64,000 nt of DNA. Source: Chondrus crispus (lineage: Eukaryota > Rhodophyta > Florideophyceae > Gigartinales > Gigartinaceae). Below are positions 28,037 to 39,221 of this stretch, in pieces. The DNA lies in NCBI RefSeq assembly GCF_000350225.1, contig NW_005178994.1:167658-231657 (forward strand), in the 5' to 3' direction. The notes beneath the pieces were generated by a model. It made no database searches. It was not told the origin of the DNA and saw nothing but the letters and a program-made list of their open reading frames with translations. Within the stretch, counting starts at the first letter, position 1, and the number at the start of each line of letters is the position of its first letter. The translations under genes were made by a program, and so were the position numbers.

Positions 28037-29895
28037 GTCAAGGTCATGAGATTAGGACGAGTGGGAGAGTGACGAAGTGGTTAACAGGGGTGTGACGAGG
28101 AGCAGCAGACGGAAAGGGGGGGGGGTACGGGGGCGCGGGGGGAAGGGGATTGTGGAATTGGATTGCGCAGTGGCGGTGGCGGTGGCGACGGGTGACGCTG
28201 ACACCTGTTGTGTAAGGAGGATTGGATGCATATACAGTGCAGTATACAGTGCAGTATACAGTACAGGGCAGTCGATTTGAAGGGCGAATCAAAAGCGTGG
28301 CAGCCTGATTTCAATAAATCGAAATTCTAACGTCATAGTCGCGTCTGCCCCTCGTCAGTTGTCCCATGTCGACGTCGAGCTTTTGTTGGCGATGTTGACA
28401 TCGCTGCGTGCTGACATCAGCACGCAGCGTAATCGCGTTTTCGTTCTACATAGAATGGGAGCCACGTCCACAGGGGGCTAGCGCGACCGTGCCTTGTACG
28501 GACGCACGCAGGGATTGAGGGCAATGTGCTGCCCTCCGTCGACTCTGGAGACGATAACACGATGGTGCAAACGATAGTCGCTGCTGAGGGTGTGCCGCCT
28601 CAGGCGTTGTTTTCATGCGCAGAGGCATACGTAGGAAGGCAACGTGACTCTGTATCTGAGCGTTGTTGCTCTGCAACCCTGCACGTAGCAGGCACAGGCG
28701 CTGCTTGCGTTACACGCAGGCACGCGCGGCGAGGGCAAAGCGGGGTTGTTTGCCAAAAAAGTGTTTCCAAAAGTGAGACAGTGACATGAAGTGCCGTCGA
28801 ATACGAGGCAGTTCGCGGATCCTTTGTTTGGCTTGATACGCGGGTGCTAAACTGGGCGAGGGTTGCTCCGTTACCGCGTGGGGCACAGTAGGTCGGGTTG
28901 AACAGGTCGTGTAGAACAAGGGCAAGGCGGCGACAGATGCACCGGTGGCGCAAGAGGGGGCATAGCGGCGGTGTGGAATAAGCGAGAAAGGGCGTGAGGC
29001 GGCAACCGGGTTCCCCGGCCGCAACGTAGGCGCACACGCGAAGGGACAGCGAGAGACTCTACTCTCCAGCGCGGGTTGGTGAGAGGGTTGAGGCACACAC
29101 AAGTGTGACGGACGTGGGCAAGGAGTGCCAAAAACGCGGGATTACCGCATCGTCCACTGGGAAGGCGCCAAGTAGAAGTAAGGACACGTGTCCCTCCACC
29201 AAGGGACAAGTGGCCGGGCAGGGGGCGGATGGGCGGAGAAGGGAAGAGAGCGCGTCCGGCGCTTCCAGAAGGCGTGCTGGAACGCGGAGGGCAGCGGTTG
29301 GTGCCGGCCTACACCCGCCCGCCATTGGCCGCCCCGAGCAACCGCCGCCTAACGGATCCCATCATGGGAGAGACCCCCAAAATCAACCTTGAATCCAACA
29401 TCCTCCCCGCCATCCCCCGCTCACACCCTCCTCGCCCCTGATCCTCAACTACACCCCACCAACCCTTTGCCACGACTCGGCCCCTGCCTTTCGTATACCG
29501 TCTATCCCTCCACTCCCCGTCCGTCCCGTCCTTCCCCTACTTTTCGCCTTTCTCTCTTCTACTCCCTCTTCCTCGGTTTCACGCTCTTCGTCGCGAGCCG
29601 CACTGTTTCGTCTTCTCCTCCCTGCTCCCGTTTCGCTTAGTCGCTCGCTTTTTGGTACGTCGGCCCCCACGTAAGCGCCATTGACACTACCGATTTCGAC
29701 ACATTCACCTTCCACTTGCCGATCGCGCACTGTCACCGATGTCCCGTCCCGTTCCGTGCTTTTCGCTTGCCTCAGTACGCTTCATTCTCCCGCTCTCCTT
29801 ACTGACCTATGCTCCTTTCCCATTTCTTGTCCTCATCATTGCTCTCACCGATTGCCCCACCCTAGTTCCCACGCGTCTTATCACCACTATTCTAA
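28037..29895. promoter_or_regulatory. Long divergent intergenic region between the fusion gene and 14-3-3
   Basis: No gene is recognised in 1.86 kb. A short tandem repeat of about 12 bp (ATACAGTGCAGT, three copies) lies at 28230-28266. A hairpin with 13-bp arms lies at 28402-28429. From about 29400 to 29890 the plus strand is pyrimidine-rich, as often seen in leaders of highly expressed genes, and leads into the 14-3-3 ATG. Several GC-rich open frames here show no family motif and overlap on both strands. Confidence 0.5.
28402..28429. repeat. Perfect inverted repeat, 13-bp arms, 2-nt spacer
   Basis: Arms 28402-28414 (CGCTGCGTGCTGA) and 28417-28429 are exact complements, about 370 bp upstream of the carrier-fusion start codon. 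Confidence 0.85.
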
Positions 29896-30780
29896 ATGGA
29901 TCTTGCCGCCAGAGAGAAAGCTGTCTATCTGGCCAAGCTCGCCGAGCAGGCCGAGCGATATGACGGTACGTGTCCCCCAAACCCGTCTCCTCCCCTTGCA
30001 CACACCCGTTGTTTGCCCCGCTCCGAGCCCTCATCCTGACGTCATGCCCATGCGATATGTCATCATCATTGCCAATCAACAACAGAAATGGTTAAGGAAA
30101 TGGCCAAGGTGGCTCATCTCACCGACGCCAACACAGGAGAACTTAGCGTCGAGGAGCGCAACCTCCTCTCAGTCGCCTACAAGAACGTAATCGGTGCTCG
30201 TCGCGCAAGCTGGCGCATCATCTCCTCCATCGAACAAAAAGAAGAGAACCGGCGCAATGATAAGCACGTCAAGATCACTAAGGAATACCGATCCCTCATT
30301 GAGGAGGAGCTCAACTCCATTTGCAGGGATATTCTCGAGATTCTCGACAAGAACCTTATCGTATCGGCGCAATCAGGTGAATCTAAGGTCTTCTACTACA
30401 AAATGAAGGGTGATTACCACCGCTACCTCGCAGAGTTTTCCGACGAGAACGATCGAAAAGACGCCGCTCAGCTCTCCCTTGACGCCTACAAGAAGGCCAC
30501 CGATATCGCCGTCACCGATCTCACTCCAACACATCCGATCCGTCTCGGCCTTGCTCTCAACTTTTCTGTCTTTTACTACGAAATATTCAACAGCCCTGAC
30601 AGTGCATGCGATCTGGCAAAGAAAGCCTTTGACGACGCCATTGCTGAGCTCGATTCCCTGAGTGAGGACTCCTACAAAGATTCGACCCTTATTATGCAGC
30701 TCTTGCGCGACAACTTGACCTTGTGGAAGTCGGATCAAGAAGGGGAGGATGGGGAGGAAAACGCCGATAAAGCGGAGTGA
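29896..30780 (+). CDS. 14-3-3 phosphoserine-binding protein, two exons
   Basis: Exons 29896-29965 and 30086-30780 are joined over a 120-bp intron (G|GTACGT ... CAACAG|AA) to give 254 residues. All 14-3-3 hallmarks are present: [36 protein letters not shown], the phosphopeptide-binding [15 protein letters not shown], and the C-terminal [14 protein letters not shown] and DNLTLW. 14-3-3 dimers bind phosphorylated partners such as nitrate reductase, H+-ATPase and kinases in the cytosol and nucleus. The tail is acidic, as in other members. The intron falls after the first 23 codons, and the splice restores the conserved YDEM sequence, which supports it strongly. Confidence 0.97.
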
Positions 30781-31495
30781 GTCACGAAGCTGGTCTACGA
30801 TTCCTGTCCTACTCTCGCACGACAAGAGTGCTGTCTCTCGAATTGAAGGAAAATGAATTTGCTCCAGTGATCTAGTCGCTGCGCTATCGAATTCGTGATC
30901 TCTTACATGATAGACGAGGGGGGAGTGGTTGAAAAAGTGAGCAGGGCTGGTATGGACATTGATTTCAATGGCGAGATGAGTGTGTGCGTTGTCAGATGCG
31001 TTTTGCTCTCGAGATTTGCGGAGAGTCTGTTTCGTGGCATCTGCACATACGCCGCTCTTTCTTCTCGGTGTTTGTTAGGGTTTCTCGGGTGTCGTAGATA
31101 CTGCGTGGACAATGGTGTGTTCGTCTAACATGGTAGCAAATACATCTCTCTTTTCGTGCTTGTGCCTCCTTGATCGTGTCATGAGGTTCGCTAAACACAA
31201 CTTAACCTGTCGCATTGATCGTTCTGTTGATGTGGCGTGGCTTGGTTGATCTAAACTGTTTCGGGTCACCGCAATTCCCTAATCGCATTAGAAATACATT
31301 CTTACATACCTTCCCGGAGGCAACATCGATCGCATTTTGCATTTGTTGTCGCTGCAGTGTCCAAGGCTCGAGATACATGCCATCGTTCACTGATAGGCGG
31401 TTTCGAAAGTCTATCATTTCGGAAGGGGAGTGCGGAATGCTCAACTCCGTCAACGATGTGCTTCGAGTAGTTTACAATTCCTTACGACGGGTGTC
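30781..31495. other. Convergent intergenic region
   Basis: This lies between the stop codons of 14-3-3 (+) and NAA10 (-). Short open frames on both strands show no family features. Nothing else seen. Confidence 0.5.
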
Positions 31496-31999
31496 TCACG
31501 CGTTCGGTTTGTCAGTGTCTACAGTCTCTTTGGACTTTTCTTTGAAATCGCACCGCATATCGTAAGCATCTTCGGCGTCTGCGTAGTACTTGGCCTCGAT
31601 GTCATGAACCTTATAACCAAGCGTCTCAATATAGAGATGCTTTGCAGCATCATTGCTCTTCCGCACGTGCAGACTCGCATACTCTGCCTGAAACGTCTCC
31701 TTCATAGCTGCATGGGCACACTCCATCAGACGGCGCGCGATACCCATCTTCCGATACGGACGCAGGACAGCGAGAGAGGTTATGTGTCCGCGGACGAGAG
31801 AGGACTCTTCTTCCAGCTTAGAGAGCACGTAGCCCACGACCCGTCCGCGTGCGTCCTCAGCGACAAACATGAGCTGCGGCCAGGAGAGAATGTGGTAGAA
31901 GAAATACTTCATCTGGTAGTTTTCGGGGAGGCAGGCGAGGTTGCATGCTTGGATGGCGAGCAGATCCTCGGCCTGGTGGTTGAGCGACGCATCGCGCAT
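31496..31999 (-). CDS. NAA10: N-alpha-acetyltransferase catalytic subunit NAA10/ARD1
   Basis: This is a 167-residue protein from the ATG at 31999. It matches the NatA catalytic subunit from end to end: [47 protein letters not shown], the acetyl-CoA-binding [13 protein letters not shown], then SLHVRKSN and [16 protein letters not shown]10 pairs with NAA15 on ribosomes and acetylates the N-termini of nascent chains after methionine removal (Ser, Ala, Thr, Gly, Val starts). The C-terminal tail is short and charged. The gene is divergent from the VPS39-like gene, with 766 bp between starts. Confidence 0.95.
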   Translation of the reverse strand: MRDASLNHQAEDLLAIQACNLACLPENYQMKYFFYHILSWPQLMFVAEDARGRVVGYVLSKLEEESSLVRGHITSLAVLRPYRKMGIARRLMECAHAAMKETFQAEYASLHVRKSNDAAKHLYIETLGYKVHDIEAKYYADAEDAYDMRCDFKEKSKETVDTDKPNA

Positions 32000-32765
32000 A
32001 GGGAAATAAAGAGGCGCAGGCGTAATCAGAATTTGTTGGAGAGGGCGAGTGGGGTGAACGTTTCGATAGTTGGCGGATAAGAAATTTGAAGATCTCTCGC
32101 CGTCTCTCGCCGAAACTGACCAACAGGACAGGCGGGAACTGTTGAGTAGAAATCAGATACTTACCACTGCCTGACGAATGCTGATCATCTTGATAGCGAA
32201 ATGGGGCCGTGCACGTTGGGTCGTTAAACTGCGTTTTTCTTGGTGCGATTTCTTGATGAAATCCTACCAACAACTCGCTGGCCCGAGAGGTTGTTAAAGC
32301 TCCGAAGTGAAGACGATTCAAAATGCATGCAACCCTTTTTGAGCTATGGGGACGCCGACGAGTGTACACTGAAGGGCGAGAAACGAAGGCGTGAGGCAGG
32401 GTCATATTAAGAAACCTGAAAAATATAAACAATAGAAACTTTTTTTTGCAAACCACGCACTGAACCGTTAACTTGGCCCCAATTGCAAACGTTCCGTCGT
32501 TGCATCACCAGCACCTATATCTTCTATTCCATCCTCGCGAGGGTTCTGTACACTGTCCCGTATCACGGGCACTCAACGAATTCAGCCTCTCCCCGGTTCC
32601 AAGGTTCAAAAACTTAACGACGCAGGCCACGCTTCGCCGTTGGGGGGCTTTTCCCATCGAAATGTCCCATTTTACGCACAACTCACACGCCACGCAGTCT
32701 CCCCATATCTCAGCGCCCGCCACTGTAAAAGACGCTCGCGCTCGCCCGCAAATCTTGGAACGGTG
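32000..32765. other. Divergent intergenic region
   Basis: The promoters of NAA10 and the VPS39-like gene must lie here. No clear TATA box, repeat or additional gene is seen. Confidence 0.45.
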
Positions 32766-35663
32766 ATGGCGTCCCTACTTTGCACCCGCTCAGCTCCCTC
32801 CATCGATGTGCGCGGCTCCCGAGTCCTTGCGGCCGCCACCGTGCCGGGCACGGATGTCGTCGTCGCTACCACGGAAGCCAAGGAGCTGCTTTATGGCACT
32901 GACATCAGGGTGTCCACAACCGCCCCGGTGCGCGCGCTTGCTTGCGTGCGATACGCTTCTTACGAGGCCGATTCGCTACCTGAGGAGAAGTCTCTCGTCC
33001 TCACACTTGTTGAGAGCATCGGCCTGCGTCTGTATGCGCTGCCCAACCTTCTGGAGGTAGAAGGCCAGCTTACTAATCAGTTGACAGCCATTTCCAAGAC
33101 CACTCACACTTTTTCGGTGGACAGTCTCGGCTCCGACTTGGTAGTAGACTCTTTTCGGGTCGCAATGGCGTGCGCTGAGAAGGTATGCCTCTTAGATGTC
33201 AACCCCGTGCGACGGAAAGTCACTGTGTTGGGAGAACACATTCTGGCAGAACGCGTCGCAGCAGTTGCGTTTTCGGAGATGACGATTGTCGCGTCAACGG
33301 CCAAAAAGCATCATATGCTACGCATTTCCCGAGGTGGTCGATTGGCGTTGGCTGCCACAGTCGAGCGAACCAATGTCACCAAGAAGCAGACGACTGCTAT
33401 TGGTGGTGCGGTCGGTGATGGGGGCGCCGCCATGCTTTCGTTCCTAGGTGGCTTGTTTGCAAGGAAAAGTATGCTTGCGAACGTTGCCTCAGCAGTTGCT
33501 TTTGCGCTTCCGGATAACAGATGGTTGCTCACTGTCGATCAGGAACTTGTACCATATTCCTCTTTCGGAGCGAGAATTGACGACCTAGAAAATGTGTTCA
33601 AGAGTAGAAGTGGTCTAGATATGTCTGACACCGGAAGCGTTGGTCTTGGTACAGAAGGAAGTACAGACCTTAAACCGCCCATGACCAAACGAGATTCCAT
33701 TTCGTCCTTAAGTTCCATAGCGACGGGTATATCCCAAAGGACCTTTCTCGACGAGACTTTAGCAACCCGATCCGAAAAGCCCCCAAAAGACACTGTCTTT
33801 TCGTCCCCGTTCATATTTTCTGTCACTCAGAAAAGTGAAATCATGGCTTTTGCCTCCAACGGCTCACTTCCAGGGGTTGTAGAACAACTGTGTCTCGTGG
33901 AAGGGCAGGAGAAACTAGAAGAAGGGGCGAAGATCATGTTGTGTCGAAAGGATCGCGCCCTTGCTGCAGTGTATTGGCCAAACGGTCGCGTTGTTGTCGT
34001 AGAACTAACAGATGATCTGGAGTCACTCATTGAGCAAAAAGAAGCTGAAGGAGAACTTCGGTTGGCTTTGGCATTGGTACCGGCAGATCAAGTCGATAGA
34101 ATGATAGCGCTGCGGCGCATGCTTGCAAAAGAAGCACGACAAGAGGAATGGCACGATGCAGCCGTGCATCACATGCAGAACGTTGTCAACCTGGTGGTAC
34201 GACGAGAAGGAATCAACCAGGTTGATCTCATCACAGAAGCGGTCGAACTTCGGGGACCACGCAATGGAGGATGGCACAAAGACAAGGATATCGCTACGCT
34301 TTGGGCAGATTTTCTGTTCCGCTTGCGCCGTCGCATCATGCGACCCAGCTTGGCGGATATCGACGTCCTGGAAACTTTGTGCTACGCCGATGAATCCGCA
34401 GCCCGAATTAAGGCCCTGATGGCTGTAGACCATGCCGTTGGATTGCATACGGGAGAAACTTTAATCACTCGAAAAGAATGTGCACTGCGCGAGGAAGAGC
34501 GCGTGGAGGCACTCGTTGCGTTGTATACATCTCTGGGAGAGCACGGAAAGGCCCTTCTCCTGATAAAAAACTCGGACAAACAAAACACTTTCAATGGAGT
34601 TGCTGGGTATCTTTCAGATGGCATGCGGGCCAGTGACGACCCAGATTCTTTCTTCTCGAACTTGAAATGGCTTGCGCATAGATCCAGAGAGGAAAGGTAC
34701 GGCCGAGATGAACTACGCAAGCTCATCGTAAAAGTTGTGCATGACTGCCAAGATTCGGAAACCCTACTTCGACGGGTTTTCGAGGTATTGGTTGAAGAAG
34801 TAGAAGAACTTGTCGATATGGTGGTAAGAGAACTCTCGAAGGCGTGCTGCGATGAAGGAAATGAGGGACCAGAGGAGAAGAAGTGCGGCACAGAAGCGGA
34901 AGAAACAGCATCTGCCGATGTTCTCGCCTCTGCAATGCTTGCAGGAATGGTGAGAGCTAGTATGCTTGAGAAGCGAAATGTGTTCGACCGTTTACGGGCA
35001 CTCTTTGGGACTTCTATCCTACATCGTCCAGATCAGTCATACCATTCGTACACACTCTTGCAAGCCCTACAAACGACCGAGAACAAGGCCCTTGGACTAC
35101 ATGAGGAACTAGCGTTCTTGTTAGGAAGGCAAGGACGGCATGAAGCTGCTGCAGATGAACTAGCAGCGGAACCAAATCTTGCCCCGGATGAGGCACTGGC
35201 AAGACTAACTCGTATGCTTTCCGTGCTAGACAAACCATCGGCGTCCGACTCTTTGGTAGCGGCATACTTGCGCGTGTCTTGTGAGGGACGAGCAATGAGA
35301 ATTCAGGATGCTAGCAAGGTACTTCGATGCGGTGGGGGCCATCTTGAAATTGAAAAACTATTGCTGGACGGGCGCTGTTCTGATAATTCCTTGACAGTTT
35401 CCGAGATGCGTCCCTTCCTTCAAGCAGCACTTGAGTCAGGGAACGAAAGGCTTCGTCTTGCCGACATATTCCGAGCTTCTCGAAAGAGCGAGGTCCGCCG
35501 ATTACGGGAAGAGGTGCTTACAAGACGACGTAGATTTGTGCTCATAGGCCACGACCGAGCATGCACGCTGTGCACAAGGCGGATCGGAAATTCAGTTCTT
35601 GCGGCCTACCCCGACGGGTCGGTAGCCCACCTCGCCTGTCATATGAGTAAAGATGGTGGCTAG
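32766..35663 (+). CDS. VPS39/TGFBRAP1/VPS3-like vacuolar tethering subunit
   Basis: This is a 965-residue intronless protein. The start is taken at ATG 32766; the same frame is open upstream but begins without ATG. The N-terminal part looks like a citron-homology (CNH) propeller (SIGLRLYALPNLL, FRVAMACAEKVCLLDV). The long helical middle contains VVVELTDDLESLIEQKEAEGELRLALALVP, and a region YTSLGEHGKALLLIKN like the VPS39 domain-1 repeat. The end (HDRACTLCTRRIG...AHLACHM) is a RING-like zinc motif. Proteins of this group confer Rab specificity to HOPS (VPS39) or CORVET (VPS3/TGFBRAP1). I cannot decide between the two. Together with VPS16 it gives two tethering-complex subunits within 15 kb. 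Confidence 0.8.
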   Translation: MASLLCTRSAPSIDVRGSRVLAAATVPGTDVVVATTEAKELLYGTDIRVSTTAPVRALACVRYASYEADSLPEEKSLVLTLVESIGLRLYALPNLLEVEGQLTNQLTAISKTTHTFSVDSLGSDLVVDSFRVAMACAEKVCLLDVNPVRRKVTVLGEHILAERVAAVAFSEMTIVASTAKKHHMLRISRGGRLALAATVERTNVTKKQTTAIGGAVGDGGAAMLSFLGGLFARKSMLANVASAVAFALPDNRWLLTVDQELVPYSSFGARIDDLENVFKSRSGLDMSDTGSVGLGTEGSTDLKPPMTKRDSISSLSSIATGISQRTFLDETLATRSEKPPKDTVFSSPFIFSVTQKSEIMAFASNGSLPGVVEQLCLVEGQEKLEEGAKIMLCRKDRALAAVYWPNGRVVVVELTDDLESLIEQKEAEGELRLALALVPADQVDRMIALRRMLAKEARQEEWHDAAVHHMQNVVNLVVRREGINQVDLITEAVELRGPRNGGWHKDKDIATLWADFLFRLRRRIMRPSLADIDVLETLCYADESAARIKALMAVDHAVGLHTGETLITRKECALREEERVEALVALYTSLGEHGKALLLIKNSDKQNTFNGVAGYLSDGMRASDDPDSFFSNLKWLAHRSREERYGRDELRKLIVKVVHDCQDSETLLRRVFEVLVEEVEELVDMVVRELSKACCDEGNEGPEEKKCGTEAEETASADVLASAMLAGMVRASMLEKRNVFDRLRALFGTSILHRPDQSYHSYTLLQALQTTENKALGLHEELAFLLGRQGRHEAAADELAAEPNLAPDEALARLTRMLSVLDKPSASDSLVAAYLRVSCEGRAMRIQDASKVLRCGGGHLEIEKLLLDGRCSDNSLTVSEMRPFLQAALESGNERLRLADIFRASRKSEVRRLREEVLTRRRRFVLIGHDRACTLCTRRIGNSVLAAYPDGSVAHLACHMSKDGG

Positions 35664-37745
35664 CTCAAGACATGACGCCAGCCACAAATGAGCGGTGTAC
35701 ATTGTGCTGATGCTCACTATTTAAATCTCACGGTTGACATCACAAATGAGAAGTAATCGCCTCTGGTAGTGCGCGGCCTCATAAGCCGTGCCGTCTTTCT
35801 TTCGCTTGATGTCAACCGATCAGAAATTGACTCGATTCAACGGTAGGAGCTCCAGAATGGGAGGAATGCGTGTTCGCTTCATTTCCATCTTGCGTAAAGA
35901 GGCCTTGTAACTTCAATGAACGTGTCTAACGTGTGCCTGCGGGGACTTTATCTGTGTTGCATGCACTCAATGTAGTTTGCATCTTCCCACTAGGCTTGCA
36001 TATCTTTGTTGTCCAGCTTTGCTCAACAAATCATTCGTGTAACCATTCCTGTGGAGATATCGTTTTTCGCATGAAGATGCATAAGAGAAAACTGACAACA
36101 AGGAGGTAAATTGATGAAACTCATGCCCTCAAACAATACTGTGGGCAACACAAGTTGTAGTCTTTAGGTTCAGAAGTGTCGCAAGACGGCGTGTAACTCA
36201 CTTTCACCATTTTCCAGGTGACCGAGCCCACCTGTGCAACTGAGCACCCACATCACGGGATGGTACGACGTGATCGAGTAGGCGGTTACGGTAGTTGGTG
36301 TTCTTCTGTGCCCAAAATTACGAGAACTGAGAACTCCTCTCGTTTGAACGCTTCGAGGTACAGTGATAGTCCTTCTATGTTTATAGACAGGAAATCGTTC
36401 TTCATTTCAGCTTCTCACGATACTTTTTCCGTGGCCCCGGTAAGTATGTCCTCGCCTGTTGAAGCTGCGACGCAGTCAAAGACGTTATCGATAGCTTAAC
36501 TGATATGATGACCTCTGATGACTGTCTCGCGCGTTTCTCTTGTCACGAAACATGCTACATGCCTGGTTCAAAGTCCGTTTTCTTTTTAGAGTTGTGTACA
36601 CAGGTTCCGCTCCTCCAGGCCCAGGCATGTGCTGTAGAAAAGCTCTTCCACCTGCGATCAGGGCTCTTGGATTGACCCCAGCCCGCTTCTGTATTCCACT
36701 GTAACGCTCTAGGACATCTCTCCCGCCTTCTGCATGGTTGATAACTTCATTTTCTGTGATGGTAACACCCGACACTGTGATGGTCGTCACTTTCATTCCC
36801 CTCGCCATGAGTAAGTAAGCCCGTATTATCCTCAAAAAGCTGACTATTCTCCTGAAGTTCGCGGCGCCTCTATGCTATATGGTTTCCTGAGATGCAGGCG
36901 TTGAGCCCGCAACTATTGAAGATCTATAGCCTGATCCCTGCCAATACCGTCAAGACAATTTCCACAGGCTCTCTCACACACTGTTGTATTAATTCTACTT
37001 CTACGCCTTGTTTTCGCAAAAACGAACTCGCCCGCCCACACATCCTTAAGGGCTCCGTCGTTGCGCTCGAACTCAGCTTCATAAGGCAGCACAGCTATTT
37101 ATTCTGAGCTCTGGTCTACGGAAATGGTACTCACCGCGCTGGGTTCGTTCAATACTCTTCTTACCCAACACTCAATATCCTTTTGTAAATCCCGTCCACA
37201 AATATGAGGTCAAACGCCACTTGCGACGTCAAGAGGTGACTTAAGCCAGTCAGTTTATGAGAGAACAACTAAGCTTGGACACTGATATCCCGCCATGATC
37301 AATACAATCAGGCCCTCCGTGATTACGCAGTTCACACCCAGCTACAGCATGAAAAAGCCTTCATTGGGCTTAGACTTAAGTATTTGTGTGTTCGAGTAGA
37401 AGGAATCCCGCCCTGCAAATGTGCCCCTTACTGCTTCTCAAGATTTCAAACTCACCAACATCCGGCTCTGCCAAGTTTCCTCTCCCTGAACAAGCCACAG
37501 TGATTTGCGCAGCCAGCACCACCCGAGATGCTGACATCAAGTGACCTCAGCTTGTCTCTCACCGATCAGTTTATCGTTAGCGGATTCCTTACTTGACGGG
37601 GGGGGGGGGGGGGGGGGGGAGTATGCGTTCCGTAGCTGCCCATGTACTGGGATGTCGTTCAGAGTGACCACGTGGTACCTACCGCTAGACTGAGTGAGTG
37701 AAGTGTAGTGCGCCCTATGTTAAGAACAGGTCTCAGAGGATGGTA
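35664..37745. other. Gene-poor stretch before the transposon nest
   Basis: A minus-strand open frame at 36485-36835 and a plus-strand one at 36218-36499 show no recognisable motif and are not annotated as genes. A 12-bp inverted pair CGGTTGACATCA lies at about 35731 and 35808. A G homopolymer of 22 bases runs 37598-37619. The stretch looks like decayed intergenic DNA. Confidence 0.5.
37598..37619 (+). repeat. G homopolymer, 22 bases
   Basis: This is an uninterrupted G run preceded by ACTTGAC. Its exact length may be an assembly estimate. Confidence 0.85.
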
Positions 37746-38551
37746 CCCTTCTTAGCACCTCAATTTGGACAGTGGGTTAATTTGGGTACTTTTCAACCAA
37801 CGATCCTCTTCCCTCCCCGCCTTCCAAAACTATGCAGAGTCCATCCCACACACACACACACACATATATATACACGCACGCAGCACCTGGACAGTAAGGC
37901 TTTTCCTCCTCTTCTCTACCCGCCTCCTGGCTCGACGGTGGCGGTATGCCGCTGGAAATGAGAACACAACCCTCGCACACAAGTTACGAATCACCAAGAG
38001 TAGAGAAGAGCGCGCTAGCCGCGTAGAATGCCTTTTTTTTATAACTGAGAATATTAAAGAAAGCAGTAGTCGCCCTCAAAGCATCGTATGAGTGTTAGAA
38101 GCATGAAAGGCGTGGCTTTTCTGACGTCCAATGCCCCTCAGATGCTCTCACAGCCTGCGAGGTATGGAAATGTGCATAGTAAACACACACAGGCTATCAA
38201 GGCACGCGGGTGGCGTTTGTGAACAAAGTCAATTAGGTTCGCAATTTGGAGAGCAGTTTTTGGACTTCTCTTGATAATATTTCCTTCAAAAAGTGGCCTA
38301 GACGTTCTCCGTCTCGTCGACAAGGGAGGGAAGAGAGTGCTTGTGCAGATCGGCAGCACGTCGCGGCACGATGTTCGCTGGGATTGTCGTAACTCCGATG
38401 TATGTGGGTACATGTACCCGAATTGAGCCGGATGGCAGGTGGAGCGGCCAAAAATTGATTTTTTAGTACTGCAAAACCGGCCAGTAGACGGGTAAAATGA
38501 CCGATTTCAGGAAAAATCCTTAACGTACCCAAATTAAGCCGATGAGAAGGG
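37746..38551. mobile_element. MITE-like DNA element, 806 bp, TA-flanked
   Basis: The left end CCCTTCTTAGCACCTCAATT matches the reverse-complemented right end CCCTTCTCATCGGCTTAATT. Both are followed by the repeated sub-terminal word TTAATTTGGGTAC. TA flanks each end (37744-37745 and 38552-38553). The same end family bounds the large pogo-like element at 47153-63425, so this is probably a non-autonomous relative. It contains a (CA)n/(TA)n microsatellite near 37850-37872 and no credible coding sequence. Confidence 0.6.
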
Positions 38552-38557
38552 TACTGT

Positions 38558-39221
38558 TATGAATCGACCCACGTCACGACATATGGAAGTATTTAATGAA
38601 ATAATACGTAAAGATTGAACACGTACGGATACGTTGATTATGAAAGTGATATTACTCGCAAGAGCACAGAACGCACACCGCCGTCGGACGTCGCAACCGT
38701 TCGGGAAGGTCCGTTGATGTTGAACGCATATATTTGATACCTGAGGAGTCACAGCGCGAGGAAGAGACGCGGATGAGAATAATGAACATGAAGAGTACAC
38801 AGAGATGAGAACAGCCAACTGCGTTTGCATATGATTACGCAGGGAATATCCGTATGCACGGACACTACAGACGATGGATGACACTGAGACCAAAGATGAG
38901 GTCAATGCAGGGTGCAGCACACCAAAGGATATAACTCAATTGACAAAAGACAAAGTGCAGGGCAGTGGAAGTGAATTGATATCCACACATGAATGAATGC
39001 AAAACGGCACAGGCGCATGCAAAGTCGGGACAATTGGAGAAGGAGCTTGTAAGGAAAGCGCATCGACATAGATAGAGGCAGAGGTGCGAAGAGGTATATA
39101 AGGACCGGATAGCAGAGGATAGACTAAGAAAAGGAGACCGGGCAGTGGGTAGAGGAGACCGAAACACGCCAGCTAATGCTGAATACTTTGCCACGACCAG
39201 ATCTCGATCCATCTGATATTA
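38558..39221 (+). repeat. Copia 5' LTR, first part (split by pogo insertion)
   Basis: These 664 bp match 46380-47043. The first bases read TATG where the 3' LTR has TGTG, so the canonical TG end is mutated. A TATATAA box is present at about 39093 and predicts the R start roughly 30 bp on. The final TA (39220-39221) is the pogo target duplication. Confidence 0.92.

Noticed and set aside
28600-29400. Several open frames of 80-145 codons between the fusion gene and 14-3-3
   Set aside because: They overlap each other on both strands and show no domain, signal or composition typical of a gene.
21220-35663. VPS16 and the VPS39-like gene as a functional gene cluster
   Set aside because: Two tethering subunits lie within 15 kb but are separated by three unrelated genes in mixed orientation; chance proximity is the simpler view.
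35731-35819. 12-bp inverted pair CGGTTGACATCA with a loop of about 65 bp
   Set aside because: Could be a tiny MITE, but no target duplication or second copy is visible in the window.
36485-36835. 116-codon leftward frame in the gene-poor stretch
   Set aside because: No motif or supporting context; may be part of a decayed element.
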